NCBI GenBank assembly: GCA_947479905.1
Contig: CANKBJ010000013.1
Location: 1 to 38,806, forward strand
Direction of reading: 5' to 3'
Source: Bradyrhizobiaceae bacterium
Lineage (GTDB): Bacteria > Pseudomonadota > Alphaproteobacteria > Rhizobiales > Xanthobacteraceae
Length of the DNA stretch: 38,806 nucleotides
The position numbers and the translations under genes were made by a program. The notes under the pieces are model-generated. The model was not told where the DNA came from, made no database searches, and was given only the letters and a program-made list of their open reading frames with translations. Shown one piece after another: positions 25,000 to 33,366 of this stretch (position 1 is its first letter; every line of letters begins with the position of its first letter).

Positions 25000-26703
25000 C
25001 TACACAGCCACCGCTTTGCCGTTGCCGTCCACCCAAGGCCGGTCCGTACTGGCTAATCCGGTCAGCGCGCCTTGCAGATAATCGCAGCCCCAACCCTTCA
25101 GCACCTCGGCGGCGGCTTCGTCCTGTACCCATTCGGCGACCGTCTTCAGACCGAGCCGCCGCGACAGATCTATCAACGTCTGCACGAAAGCGCGGTCGTC
25201 GTCCGACTTCATCAGATTCTGCACGAAGGCGCCGTCGATCTTGATGATGTCGACGCCGAGCTTACGCAGATTGCGGAACGAGGTGTGACCGGCGCCGAAA
25301 TCGTCGATGGCGATGCGGCAGCCGAGATCCTTGACGCGCGAGACAAAGCCGCGCGCGTCGTCGAGATCCTGGATCGCCGCGGTTTCTGTGATCTCGATGA
25401 TAAGACGCTCGGCAGCGCCCGAATGCGCGCGCAACATCGCGTCGAGACCCGCCCACCAGTCCGGATCGACGGCGGAGGACGGCGATACGTTGACGCTAAG
25501 CTGGAGCGACGGCGCCGCCGCCAGTTCGCCGACCACCAGCTCAAGCACGCGGTAATCGAGCATACGCATCAGCCCGACGCGCTCGGCGATCGGGATGATC
25601 TCGCTCGCATGGGCGATGCCGCCGTCTTCGCGATAAACCCGCATCAGACATTCATAGAATGACACCTGCCGGCTGCCGGCATCGACCACCGGTTCGAAGG
25701 CCAGCGCGATGCGGCGTTCGTTGAGCGCGGCGACGATCTCGTCGCTGGCGCGCAGCGCTTCTTTGCGCATCGCATCGCGCTCGATATTCGGCTGATAGGC
25801 GGCGAACGAACCGTAACGTTTGGCGCGGGCCGATGTCAGCGCGTCCTGGGCGCGGCTGAGGACTTCCGACACGGTGCGCGCATGCCGCGGCGCGGTGACA
25901 CCGCCGATGGTCACGGTGACGGCGGCGGGGCCGGACGTGGTCACGATCGGCTCATCGCGCACGCCGGTCAGCAGCCGCTCGGCGGCGACCGCCAGTTCGT
26001 CGGGCGTGCAACTGGTCAGCACGACGCCGAATTTGTTGCCGGAAAAGCGGCCGAGATGATCCTTGCCGCGCAGCCGCGCGCGCAGGCGCTTGGTTACCTG
26101 GGCGATGACATTCTCGGTGACGTCGAATCCATAGGCTTCGTTGAGCCGGCCGAGATGATCGATGGTGACCAGCAGAAAGCCGCAGGAGCCACGAAAGCGG
26201 ATGGTCTCGTCCAATGTCGCCGATAATATCTCCATCAGCGAGGCGCGGTTAAGTTCGCCGGTCAGCGCGTCGTATTTGGCCAACTGGATCAGATCGCACT
26301 CGCGCGCATGTCGCGCGTCGATGACGCGAAGCGTTCCATGCGCACGCAACGGCTTGCCGTCGGGACCGGCGAACCAGCGGCCGGTGTCTTCGACCCAGAT
26401 TCGCTCTTCAATGCCGCGCTTGAAAGCGTATTGCACCTGATAAGCCACACCAGCGCCGGTGTCGCGCTGGGCGGAATGCTCAATCGCGTCAACCCGGCTT
26501 TGGCCCCCGGTGGCGTCCGTGCGCCGCGCGAAGTTCGCGCCATTGGCGATATCGTGAATATCGGCGACGCCGAGCACCGAAGCGGCGTTGCCGCTCCAGA
26601 CCAATGCGTCGCTGTCCAGCCGCCATTCATAGGCGGCGTCGCCAATCGACTGCAAAATTTCCGCTGCGTCCGGGACACCTGCGGCTTGCTCGAAATGGGT
26701 CAC
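25000..26703 (-). CDS. PAS-GGDEF-EAL protein with a degenerate cyclase site
   Basis: About 567 residues. A PAS-like sensor domain (10-135) is followed by a GGDEF domain (about 140-300) and an EAL domain (about 315-560). The cyclase signature is SGNKF instead of GGDEF, so diguanylate cyclase activity is unlikely; such domains often bind GTP and regulate. The EAL domain reads YECLMR, with IIEITETA, DDFGAGHTSFRNLR and IIKIDGAF, plus AEWVQDE instead of AEGVET, so phosphodiesterase activity is possible but not certain. No membrane segment is seen. GTG 26703 has a strong AAAAAGGGG site 5 nt upstream; a TTG at 26781 would add 26 residues. Confidence 0.88.
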   Translation of the reverse strand: MTHFEQAAGVPDAAEILQSIGDAAYEWRLDSDALVWSGNAASVLGVADIHDIANGANFARRTDATGGQSRVDAIEHSAQRDTGAGVAYQVQYAFKRGIEERIWVEDTGRWFAGPDGKPLRAHGTLRVIDARHARECDLIQLAKYDALTGELNRASLMEILSATLDETIRFRGSCGFLLVTIDHLGRLNEAYGFDVTENVIAQVTKRLRARLRGKDHLGRFSGNKFGVVLTSCTPDELAVAAERLLTGVRDEPIVTTSGPAAVTVTIGGVTAPRHARTVSEVLSRAQDALTSARAKRYGSFAAYQPNIERDAMRKEALRASDEIVAALNERRIALAFEPVVDAGSRQVSFYECLMRVYREDGGIAHASEIIPIAERVGLMRMLDYRVLELVVGELAAAPSLQLSVNVSPSSAVDPDWWAGLDAMLRAHSGAAERLIIEITETAAIQDLDDARGFVSRVKDLGCRIAIDDFGAGHTSFRNLRKLGVDIIKIDGAFVQNLMKSDDDRAFVQTLIDLSRRLGLKTVAEWVQDEAAAEVLKGWGCDYLQGALTGLASTDRPWVDGNGKAVAV

Positions 26704-26907
26704 GCTCGCCCCTTTTTGGGAACGCCACGCCGCGGCGGGCGTTGCCTGCTTGATGAATGCCGTGCCGGAAACTAGCGGCAATCCCTAAACAATTAGAAAA
26801 AAGGCGATTTCCGCGACTTTAACCACGTTCAGCCGCCACCGGCACGGCGCTTGCCAATCTGAGTGCGGACAATGGTTCCTTGTCCCGAACTGAGACAGGT
26901 CGTGCCT

Positions 26908-27189
26908 ATGCGAGTCGAAGCCAGCAAACAAGCAGCCGGAAAAGCCAGCGACTTTGGCCGCGATTTCGGCGGCGACCATCACGAGCCGCCGGCGCCGGAA
27001 AGCCGTGCGCTGGTCGTGACCTCGCCCACGGCGGTTACGCAGACGTCGCCGGTCTATCGCCAGGCGGCTTTCCTCGCCCACCTGATAGCCACCAAAGACC
27101 AGGCGCCGCAAACGCGCGAGCGCCGCCGCGCCGAGCCGAACGAAGCGATCGCCGCGTATCGGAACGCTGGCGCGCTGACTCCGCTTTAA
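26908..27189 (+). CDS. Small conserved-looking protein of unknown function
   Basis: A 93-residue soluble protein starting MRVEASKQAAGK. Its C-terminal half, with YRQAAFLAHLIATKDQAPQTRERRRAEPNEAI, resembles small Rhizobiales proteins I recall but cannot name. The N-terminal half is polar and likely disordered. ATG 26908 is tentative: GTG 26902 and GTG 26863 lie in the same frame and no start has a strong ribosome site. It is divergent from the EAL gene, 204 bp away. Function is unknown; flagellar or cell-surface roles would be guesses. Confidence 0.55.
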   Translation: MRVEASKQAAGKASDFGRDFGGDHHEPPAPESRALVVTSPTAVTQTSPVYRQAAFLAHLIATKDQAPQTRERRRAEPNEAIAAYRNAGALTPL

Positions 27190-27249
27190 TACACCGCCGA
27201 ATTTAGTATGATGGCTCCTCGGTCCGATTTACCGATTTCGGAGGGGCGC

Positions 27250-27486
27250 ATGGCCCAGGCGAGCGAAGCCACCATCATCGAGCCGCTGGTTCGCTATCTG
27301 GTCGAATGGATCACGAAAGAGCCGCGGCAATACCGCGACGTGATCGACACATGGCGCACGTCATGTCCGAGGCTCATGGTTTGGGAAGCGGCGTCCGACC
27401 GCGGCTTCGTCGAACGCAAGCAAATCGACGGCCGCGGTTCTTATATATTCGCCACCGAAGCCGGCCGGAAATTCGTCCAGTCTTGA
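27250..27486 (+). CDS. Small winged-helix-like hypothetical protein
   Basis: A 78-residue protein preceded by a strong ribosome site (GGAGGGG, 3-10 nt before ATG 27250). The sequence runs from two helices (IIEPLVRYLVEWIT) through DVIDTWRTSCPRLMVWEAA to a hairpin-like GFVERKQIDGRGSYIFATEAGRKFV. This layout resembles a winged-helix fold, so DNA binding is conceivable. I recall similar small proteins in other Rhizobiales but no function. It ends 26 bp from the convergent Bug receptor gene. Confidence 0.68.
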   Translation: MAQASEATIIEPLVRYLVEWITKEPRQYRDVIDTWRTSCPRLMVWEAASDRGFVERKQIDGRGSYIFATEAGRKFVQS

Positions 27487-27512
27487 CCCTCGGCCGCGAT
27501 GCGCGGGACTGG

Positions 27513-28493
27513 CTACTGCGAGCCTTCAAGCCCGAGCTTGCGCACCAGCGATCCCCACTTTTCCCGCTCCGACGCCAGGTATTTGACGGTGTCCGGGATC
27601 GACGGCGGATCGATCGGCAACAGACCAATCGTCGAAGCCTTCGCCTTCATCTCCGGGTCGGCCATGATCTTGGTCATTTCCGCATGCAGCCGATCGACGA
27701 TTGGCTTGGGCGTCGCCGCCGGCGCGTACAGCATGTGCCACGACACCGCTTCGAAATCGGGCGCGCTCGCCGCTTCGGCGAAGGTCGGCACGTCGGGCAG
27801 CGTCGGGATGCGGGTCGAAGACGACACCGCCAGCGCGCGCAGCTTGCCTTCGCGGATCAACGGCAGCGAGGCGCCGGCTTCGGCAAAGCCAAGCTGGACG
27901 TGACCGGCGACGATGTCGGTGATCGATTGCGGCGTGTTGCGATACGGCACATGCGCCATGTTCAGCCCGAAGCGCTGCTTCATGTATTCCATCGACAGAT
28001 GCTGGGCGACGCCGGCGCCCGGCGAGGAATAGTTCAGCGGCGTCGCGCTTTCCTTGGCGAGCTTGATCAACTCGGGAACGGTCTGCGCTTTCAATTCGGG
28101 ATTGATCACCAGAATGAACGGCGACTTCACATAAAATGAAACCGGCACGAAATCCTTCACCACGTCGTAATTGACCTTCTTGTACAGCACCAGATTGATC
28201 GCCATCGCCGAACTGGTCGAAACCAGCAGCGTGTAACCATCGGCCGGCGCGGTGGCGACCGCTTGGGCGGCCAGCATCAAAGCGGCGCCGGGCTTGTTCT
28301 CGACGACGACCGGCTTGCCGAGCGACTGCTGCAATTTATCGGCGTAGAGACGCACCAGCGAATCCATGCCGGAGCCGGGCGCCAAAGGCACGACGATGGT
28401 GATCGGTCGCGAGGGATAATCCTGCGCCTGCGCCGAGCCCAAAACCAGCGAACCGGCAAACAGCGCGGCGAGCGCGCTCAATGTGCGTTTCAA
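27513..28493 (-). CDS. Bug-type tripartite tricarboxylate transporter receptor
   Basis: A 326-residue periplasmic binding protein. The signal peptide is MKRTLSALAALFAGSLVLGSAQA. The mature start DYPSRPITIVVPLAPGSGMDSLVR and the PDVPTFAEA segment are hallmarks of the Bug/TctC family, whose members bind carboxylates and other anions. No TctA/TctB membrane genes are near, as is usual for Bug expansions. It is the last gene of a minus-strand run after ggt (111 bp gap), so its ligand may relate to gamma-glutamyl or amino-acid-derived acids. That link is inference from position. Confidence 0.92.
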   Translation of the reverse strand: MKRTLSALAALFAGSLVLGSAQAQDYPSRPITIVVPLAPGSGMDSLVRLYADKLQQSLGKPVVVENKPGAALMLAAQAVATAPADGYTLLVSTSSAMAINLVLYKKVNYDVVKDFVPVSFYVKSPFILVINPELKAQTVPELIKLAKESATPLNYSSPGAGVAQHLSMEYMKQRFGLNMAHVPYRNTPQSITDIVAGHVQLGFAEAGASLPLIREGKLRALAVSSSTRIPTLPDVPTFAEAASAPDFEAVSWHMLYAPAATPKPIVDRLHAEMTKIMADPEMKAKASTIGLLPIDPPSIPDTVKYLASEREKWGSLVRKLGLEGSQ

Positions 28494-28604
28494 AGTAAAC
28501 TCCCCAATTTATCGATTTTTGTTGGCCGCCATTGCCGCCGATTATGGAGCAATCGGTGCGATAGACAAGTGAACCGATTTCACAGTGTGAATATCGGCTG
28601 CGGC

Positions 28605-30185
28605 TTAATAGCCGAGCGCCAGACCGTCCTTGCGCGCATCCGAACCGCCTATCAGTACACCGCGGTCCCAGTCGATCCTGACCGCCTGCGCGCCACCCCA
28701 GGGCGCATCCGCCTTGGCTATCGTATGGCCGCGCGCGATCAGCCCGTCGATCGCGGCTTGCGGCGTGCCGCTCTCGACGACCGTCGTCTCGCCCTCGAAG
28801 AAGAAGCGCGGAAAGTCGATCGCCTGCTGCACGTCCATGCCGTAATCGAGCATGTTGTTGACGATCTGCACATGACCCATCGGCTGATAGGCACCGCCCA
28901 TGACACCAAAACTCATATCGCAACGGCCGCCACGCATGGTCATGCCGGGAATGATCGTGTGCAGCGGCCTTTTATCCGGGCCGAACGTATTGGGGTGATC
29001 GGCTTCAAGCGTGAAGCAGGCGCCGCGATTGGTCAGCATGATGCCGCTCTGTTCGGTGCAGACGCCGAGGCCGAAGCCGGAATAGAGCGAATTGATGAAC
29101 GACACCGCGGTGCGGTCGCGATCGACGACGGAAAGATAGACCGTATCGCTCCGCGGCGCAGGCGCCTTCGGCAACTGGACCCGCTTGTTCATGTCGATAA
29201 GGCCAGCCAGTTTCTTGGCAAAGCTTTTGTCGAGAAGATCGACGATCGGCGTGCGCATATGCGCCTCGTCGGCGATGTGCGTGTCGCGCACGGCATAGGC
29301 CAGACGCGCGGTTTCCAGCAGGAGGTGGAAGCGTGGCGCGCCGAACGGATCGAGCGCGGCAACGTCGAAGTTCTCCAGGATGTTGAGCATCACCAGCGCG
29401 ACGAGGCCCTGCCCGTTCGGCGGAATTTCGACCAGATCGAGACCTTTGTAGTTCGTCGAAATCGGCGTGACGATGTCGCCGCGGTGATTGGCAAAATCCT
29501 GGGCGTCGATGAACGAGCCCTTGGCGGCAAGCGTCCGCGCCATGTCGTCGGCCAGTTCACCTTCGTAGAAAGCGCGCGCGCCCCTCGCGGCCAACGTCTT
29601 CAGCGTCCGCGCCAGAGCCGGAAAGCGGACGACGTCGCCTTCCTTCGGCGCCTGGCCGTTGAACAGATAATGTTTCGAGGCGCCGGCATCGTTCTTGAGC
29701 TTCGCCTCATTGCGCTTCCAGTCCCAGGCCACGCGCGCTGCGACCGGAAAGCCGTTCTCGGCATGTTTGATCGCGCTTTGCAGCGCACGATCGAGACCTA
29801 AACGGCCATGATCTTTCAGCACGGCTTCCCAGGCATCGAGCGCGCCGGGCACGGTGACGGCGTGGATCGATGCGCCGATCTCGCTCATGCCCTGCGCGCG
29901 CAAGGTTTCAAACGAGGCCTTGCGGCCGGCGCGGCCGGAGCCGTTATAGCCCCACACCGGCTTGCCGGGCTTCGACACCAGCGAATAGCAGTCGCCGCCA
30001 ACTCCGGTCATCGCCGGCTCGACAACGCACAAGGTTGCGACGGCAGCTATCGCTGCGTCGGCCGCCGTGCCGCCAGCGCGCAGCATGTCGACGGCGGCCA
30101 GCGTTGCCAGCGGATGCGACGTCGCCGCCATGCCTTCGCAGGCGATGACCGGCGAACGGCCGGGCAGCTGAAAGTCGCGGCTCAT
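28605..30185 (-). CDS. Gamma-glutamyltransferase family protein
   Basis: A 526-residue Ntn-hydrolase of the gamma-glutamyltranspeptidase family. The protein self-cleaves before Thr348, in RSDTVYLSVVDRDRTAVSF, which becomes the nucleophile. VEPAMTGVGGDCYSLV near residue 55 and the VMGGAYQPMGH loop are also typical. Unlike the classical enzyme, no signal peptide is visible and the N-terminus starts directly with the fold, so it is probably cytoplasmic. Substrates could be glutathione or other gamma-glutamyl or acyl-amide compounds (some relatives are acylases). It follows the 142-residue membrane protein gene after 15 bp. Confidence 0.9.
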   Translation of the reverse strand: MSRDFQLPGRSPVIACEGMAATSHPLATLAAVDMLRAGGTAADAAIAAVATLCVVEPAMTGVGGDCYSLVSKPGKPVWGYNGSGRAGRKASFETLRAQGMSEIGASIHAVTVPGALDAWEAVLKDHGRLGLDRALQSAIKHAENGFPVAARVAWDWKRNEAKLKNDAGASKHYLFNGQAPKEGDVVRFPALARTLKTLAARGARAFYEGELADDMARTLAAKGSFIDAQDFANHRGDIVTPISTNYKGLDLVEIPPNGQGLVALVMLNILENFDVAALDPFGAPRFHLLLETARLAYAVRDTHIADEAHMRTPIVDLLDKSFAKKLAGLIDMNKRVQLPKAPAPRSDTVYLSVVDRDRTAVSFINSLYSGFGLGVCTEQSGIMLTNRGACFTLEADHPNTFGPDKRPLHTIIPGMTMRGGRCDMSFGVMGGAYQPMGHVQIVNNMLDYGMDVQQAIDFPRFFFEGETTVVESGTPQAAIDGLIARGHTIAKADAPWGGAQAVRIDWDRGVLIGGSDARKDGLALGY

Positions 30186-30200
30186 TTAATTTTTCTCGGG

Positions 30201-30629
30201 TTACTGCGAGGTGGTGATGTGCGGCACGCTGGTGCCTTCGACCGTGAGGTCGCGCTGCGACGTGCGCAAGGTCACGGCGAAGCCGCCGAGTACGTCGACG
30301 AGGCCGATGACCAGCAGCAGGAAATAGGTCGAGCTCGCCGCCTGCGCCACCAGCAGAAATTCAACGATCATGACCAGGAACAACAGCAGCGACAGGCCGT
30401 GATCGACGACGCTGCGCACGCCGATGCGGGTCGACTTCATCATCTCGGCAAATAGAAGAACGATCGCCAAAACGATCAGCATGTCGCCAAGCGACATGGT
30501 CCAGGTGCCACCGGACATCAAGTGGACGCTGGTCAGCGTTCCGGTCCAGCCGACGCCGGGCATCAGGAACGCGACGATGTTGTAGATCGCGAAAGGAACC
30601 AGCAGCAGGGGAAAGCCAAGAATGAACAT
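30201..30629 (-). CDS. Small integral membrane protein of unknown function
   Basis: A 142-residue protein with four predicted membrane helices: MFILGFPLLLVPFAIYNIVAF, LGDMLIVLAIVLLFAEMM, GLSLLLFLVMIVEFLLVAQ and YFLLLVIGLVDVLGGFAV. The C-terminus is polar. I recall similar uncharacterised proteins in Rhizobiales. It lies 29 bp from rpmF on one side and 15 bp from the gamma-glutamyltransferase gene on the other, all on the minus strand. Co-transcription with the transferase is likely; the meaning is unknown. Confidence 0.75.
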   Translation of the reverse strand: MFILGFPLLLVPFAIYNIVAFLMPGVGWTGTLTSVHLMSGGTWTMSLGDMLIVLAIVLLFAEMMKSTRIGVRSVVDHGLSLLLFLVMIVEFLLVAQAASSTYFLLLVIGLVDVLGGFAVTLRTSQRDLTVEGTSVPHITTSQ

Positions 30630-30658
30630 CAGTTCCCGCCTGCTCGCTGATTTAGAAC

Positions 30659-30844
30659 TTACGCTTCGGTCTTTACCTTGAGAACCTGGCGGCCTTTGTA
30701 CATGCCGGTCTTCAGGTCGATATGGTGTGGACGGCGCAATTCGCCGGAATCCTTGTCCTCGACATAGGTCGGCCGCTTGAGCGCGTCGGCCGAGCGGCGC
30801 ATGCCGCGGCGCGACGGCGAGGTTTTTCTTTTCGGCACAGCCAT
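30659..30844 (-). CDS. rpmF: 50S ribosomal protein L32
   Basis: A 61-residue basic protein that opens [18 protein letters not shown], the universal start of bacterial L32. The rest ([21 protein letters not shown]) fits the alphaproteobacterial form, which lacks the zinc cysteines. AGGAG lies 8 nt before the ATG. The frame could begin 23 codons earlier, but that is not part of L32. Its neighbours are mtgA upstream and the membrane protein downstream, as in related Bradyrhizobium-like genomes. Confidence 0.96.
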   Translation of the reverse strand: MAVPKRKTSPSRRGMRRSADALKRPTYVEDKDSGELRRPHHIDLKTGMYKGRQVLKVKTEA

Positions 30845-30934
30845 TGGAAGGAACTCCTGGAAAGGCGCAGATATCGGTTTGAATGCGGGCTTATAGAGGA
30901 AGGCCATGGCCAAGGCTAGGGCTGAATCCGGCCT

Positions 30935-31684
30935 TTATCGGCCCAATTTGACGCAATTCGCCGTCTCCGGCGAACGGGCGGCGCGGCCCTCGTAAAGTCC
31001 GGCCAGACGCCGCAGCCCCGGCCCCGGCTTTTTGGCGTTACGGGTCAGCGGATTGGGCAGCATCGCGGCCAGAAGCGCCGCCTGGTAGCGGCTAAGGCCC
31101 TCGGCCGGCCGGCCAAAGGCCCGCCGCGCGCCCGCTTCGGCGCCGAATTCACCGTCCGGCCCCCATTCGGCGATATTGAGGTAAAGCTCGAGAACCCGTC
31201 GTTTCGACAAGACCAGATCGATCCACAGCGCCAACGGGAACTCCAGCCCCTTGCGGACGAAGCTGCGGCCCGGCCACAAAAACAGGTTCTTGGCCAGCTG
31301 CTGCGTAACGGTCGAGCCGCCGCGCAGGTCATCGAGGCCCTCGGCGTCCTCGATAGCGTTGTTGATTTCCGTGAAATCGACGCCGTGATGGCTACAAAAG
31401 CGGGCATCCTCGGCGACCAGCACCGCCAGCGGCAAGGCCGGCGATATCCGCGCCAGCGGCACGAATTGATGCTCGACCCGCTGGCCGGTCAGGCTGCGCC
31501 ACAGCATGAGCGTCGAGACCGGATTAACCACGCTGTAAAGCAGGGTCAGCGCATAGGGCAGCAGGAGCAATCCTGCCACGAGGAGAAGCGCCAGCCGCAG
31601 CGGCCGCGCCACCTTCAGCAGTCGCAGAATGTCGTAGGCTACGCTGAGCCGCCGGGGCGGCTGTGGTTCGGGTGGATAAATCAC
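30935..31684 (-). CDS. mtgA: Monofunctional biosynthetic peptidoglycan transglycosylase
   Basis: A 249-residue family 51 glycosyltransferase that polymerises lipid II glycan strands. One membrane anchor is at about residues 30-52. The catalytic Glu is in [17 protein letters not shown], and the family [20 protein letters not shown] follows, with a conserved [17 protein letters not shown] block. The start is GTG 31684, since no ATG gives a complete N-terminus. It is divergent from the prenyl synthase gene with only 63 bp between starts. Its lipid carrier substrate depends on prenyl diphosphate synthesis, a loose functional tie. Confidence 0.94.
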   Translation of the reverse strand: MIYPPEPQPPRRLSVAYDILRLLKVARPLRLALLLVAGLLLLPYALTLLYSVVNPVSTLMLWRSLTGQRVEHQFVPLARISPALPLAVLVAEDARFCSHHGVDFTEINNAIEDAEGLDDLRGGSTVTQQLAKNLFLWPGRSFVRKGLEFPLALWIDLVLSKRRVLELYLNIAEWGPDGEFGAEAGARRAFGRPAEGLSRYQAALLAAMLPNPLTRNAKKPGPGLRRLAGLYEGRAARSPETANCVKLGR

Positions 31685-31747
31685 GGCCAGAGCTTAGCCC
31701 ATGCTCCGGCATTTGCGGCAACCGCATGGCTCGGGCAAATATGTCGC

Positions 31748-32671
31748 ATGAACGCCAATGACTTTGCCGACCGCCTGACCGCGACCGCCACCGGGACCGA
31801 AGCGCTGCTTGAGCGCCTGCTCGACGGCGCGGCGTTGCCCGGCGAGACGGCGCGGCCCGGCCGATTGCTGGACGCCATGCGGCATGGCGCGCTCGGCGGC
31901 GGCAAAAGGCTGCGGCCGTTCCTCGTGGTCGAAAGCGCGGCTTTATTCGGTGTCGCTCGCGCGGGCGCGCTGCTCGCCGGCTGCGGGTTGGAACTGCTGC
32001 ATTGCTATTCGCTGGTGCATGACGACCTGCCGGCGATGGACAATGACGATTTGCGGCGCGGCCACCCGACCGTGCACAAGAAGTTCGACGACGCCACCGC
32101 GATCCTCGCCGGCGACGCATTGTTGACCTTGGCCTTCGAGGTGATGGCGCGCGAAGAGGTTCACGCCGATGCCAATGTGCGCATCGCCTTGGTGCGCGAA
32201 CTGGCGCGCGCCTCGGGCATTGGTGGCATGGCCGGCGGGCAGATGCTCGATCTCGCCGCCGAAGGCCGCTTCGACCAAAAGCGCACGCTTGCCGAAAACG
32301 AAATCGTCACTTTGCAGGCGATGAAGACCGGCGCGCTCATTCGCTTCGCCTGCGACGCCGGCGCCATTCTCGGGAAAGCTGACGCACCGGCACGCCAATC
32401 GATCGCACGCTACGGCGCGGCGATCGGCCAGGCGTTCCAGATCGCCGACGACCTGCTCGATGTCGAGGGCGACAGCGCTACACTCGGCAAGGCTACGGCC
32501 AAGGACGCCGCCGCCGGCAAGGCGACTCTTGTTTCAATCCACGGCGCGGCCGGTGCGCGCGCGATGCTCGCGCAATTGATCGCGGAGGCTGACACGGCGC
32601 TGGCGCCGTTCGGAGACAGGGCCGACATCTTACGCGCCACCGCGCGCTTCACCGCCGACCGGCGGAGTTAG
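31748..32671 (+). CDS. Short-chain polyprenyl (farnesyl/geranyl) diphosphate synthase
   Basis: A 307-residue all-helical prenyl transferase of the IspA type. The first Asp-rich motif is DDLPAMD at residues 92-98, with the two-residue insertion typical of bacterial farnesyl diphosphate synthases. The second is ADDLLDVEGD at about 234. GGGKRLRPFL near residue 50 binds isopentenyl diphosphate. Product length (geranyl or farnesyl) cannot be fixed from sequence alone. ATG 31748 gives the standard length. The DUF1345 gene begins 2 bp after its stop, so they form an operon with the antiporter. Confidence 0.92.
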   Translation: MNANDFADRLTATATGTEALLERLLDGAALPGETARPGRLLDAMRHGALGGGKRLRPFLVVESAALFGVARAGALLAGCGLELLHCYSLVHDDLPAMDNDDLRRGHPTVHKKFDDATAILAGDALLTLAFEVMAREEVHADANVRIALVRELARASGIGGMAGGQMLDLAAEGRFDQKRTLAENEIVTLQAMKTGALIRFACDAGAILGKADAPARQSIARYGAAIGQAFQIADDLLDVEGDSATLGKATAKDAAAGKATLVSIHGAAGARAMLAQLIAEADTALAPFGDRADILRATARFTADRRS

Positions 32672-32673
32672 TC

Positions 32674-33366
32674 ATGGCCAGCAGGAAAACAAAAATCCGC
32701 CATCCCCTGCCGATCCGTTTCGTGCAACTGCACAACAAACTGTTGCTCGCCGCCGCCATCGGCGTCGCCGTCAGTCTGCTGCTGCCGCGGGATTTCAAGG
32801 CGCCGGCCTGCATACTCATCGGCTGGGGCGCCGCGCTCGTCATCTATCTGGTCTGGACCTATACGATGATGGCGCGCGCCAAAGTGGCGCATATCCGCCA
32901 GCGCGCCGCCGAGGACGACGAAGGCGCCCGATTCATTTTGCTGTTGTCGATCGCCTCGACCGCCGCCAGTTTCGTCGCCATCGCCTTTGCGCTCGGCGGC
33001 ATCAAGTCGGGACAGGACGCGGTGATGCCGGGCGGCATTGCCGCGCATGTGATGCTGGCGATCACGACCATTCTGCTGTCCTGGGCCTTCGTGCATACGA
33101 TCTTCACGTTTCACTACGCGCACGAATTCTACAGCGACCGCCGCGACGGCAAAATCGGTGGCCTGGAATTCCCGCACGATGCCGAGCCGGACTACCGCGA
33201 CTTCCTGTATTTCTCGCTGGTCATCGGCATGACGTCGCAAACCTCCGACGTCGATATTTGCAGCAAGGTGATCCGCCGTATGGCGGCGATCCACGGCGTG
33301 CTGTCGTTCTTTTTCAATCTGACCGTATTGGCGCTGACCGTGAACATGGTGTCGAGCCTGATATGA
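32674..33366 (+). CDS. DUF1345 family membrane protein
   Basis: A 230-residue integral membrane protein with five or six helices. The N-terminus is basic (MASRKTKIRH). The C-terminal FLYFSLVIGMTSQTSDVDI block (about residues 175-195) is the DUF1345 hallmark, and HYAHEFYSD precedes it. No function is known for the family. It overlaps the antiporter start by 4 bp (ATGA at 33363-33366) and follows the prenyl synthase by 2 bp, so all three are probably one transcript. Confidence 0.88.
   Translation: MASRKTKIRHPLPIRFVQLHNKLLLAAAIGVAVSLLLPRDFKAPACILIGWGAALVIYLVWTYTMMARAKVAHIRQRAAEDDEGARFILLLSIASTAASFVAIAFALGGIKSGQDAVMPGGIAAHVMLAITTILLSWAFVHTIFTFHYAHEFYSDRRDGKIGGLEFPHDAEPDYRDFLYFSLVIGMTSQTSDVDICSKVIRRMAAIHGVLSFFFNLTVLALTVNMVSSLI

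Noticed and set aside
28263-29801. A 512-codon open frame on the plus strand
   Set aside because: Antisense to the gamma-glutamyltransferase and Bug genes; Arg/His-rich composition without domains.
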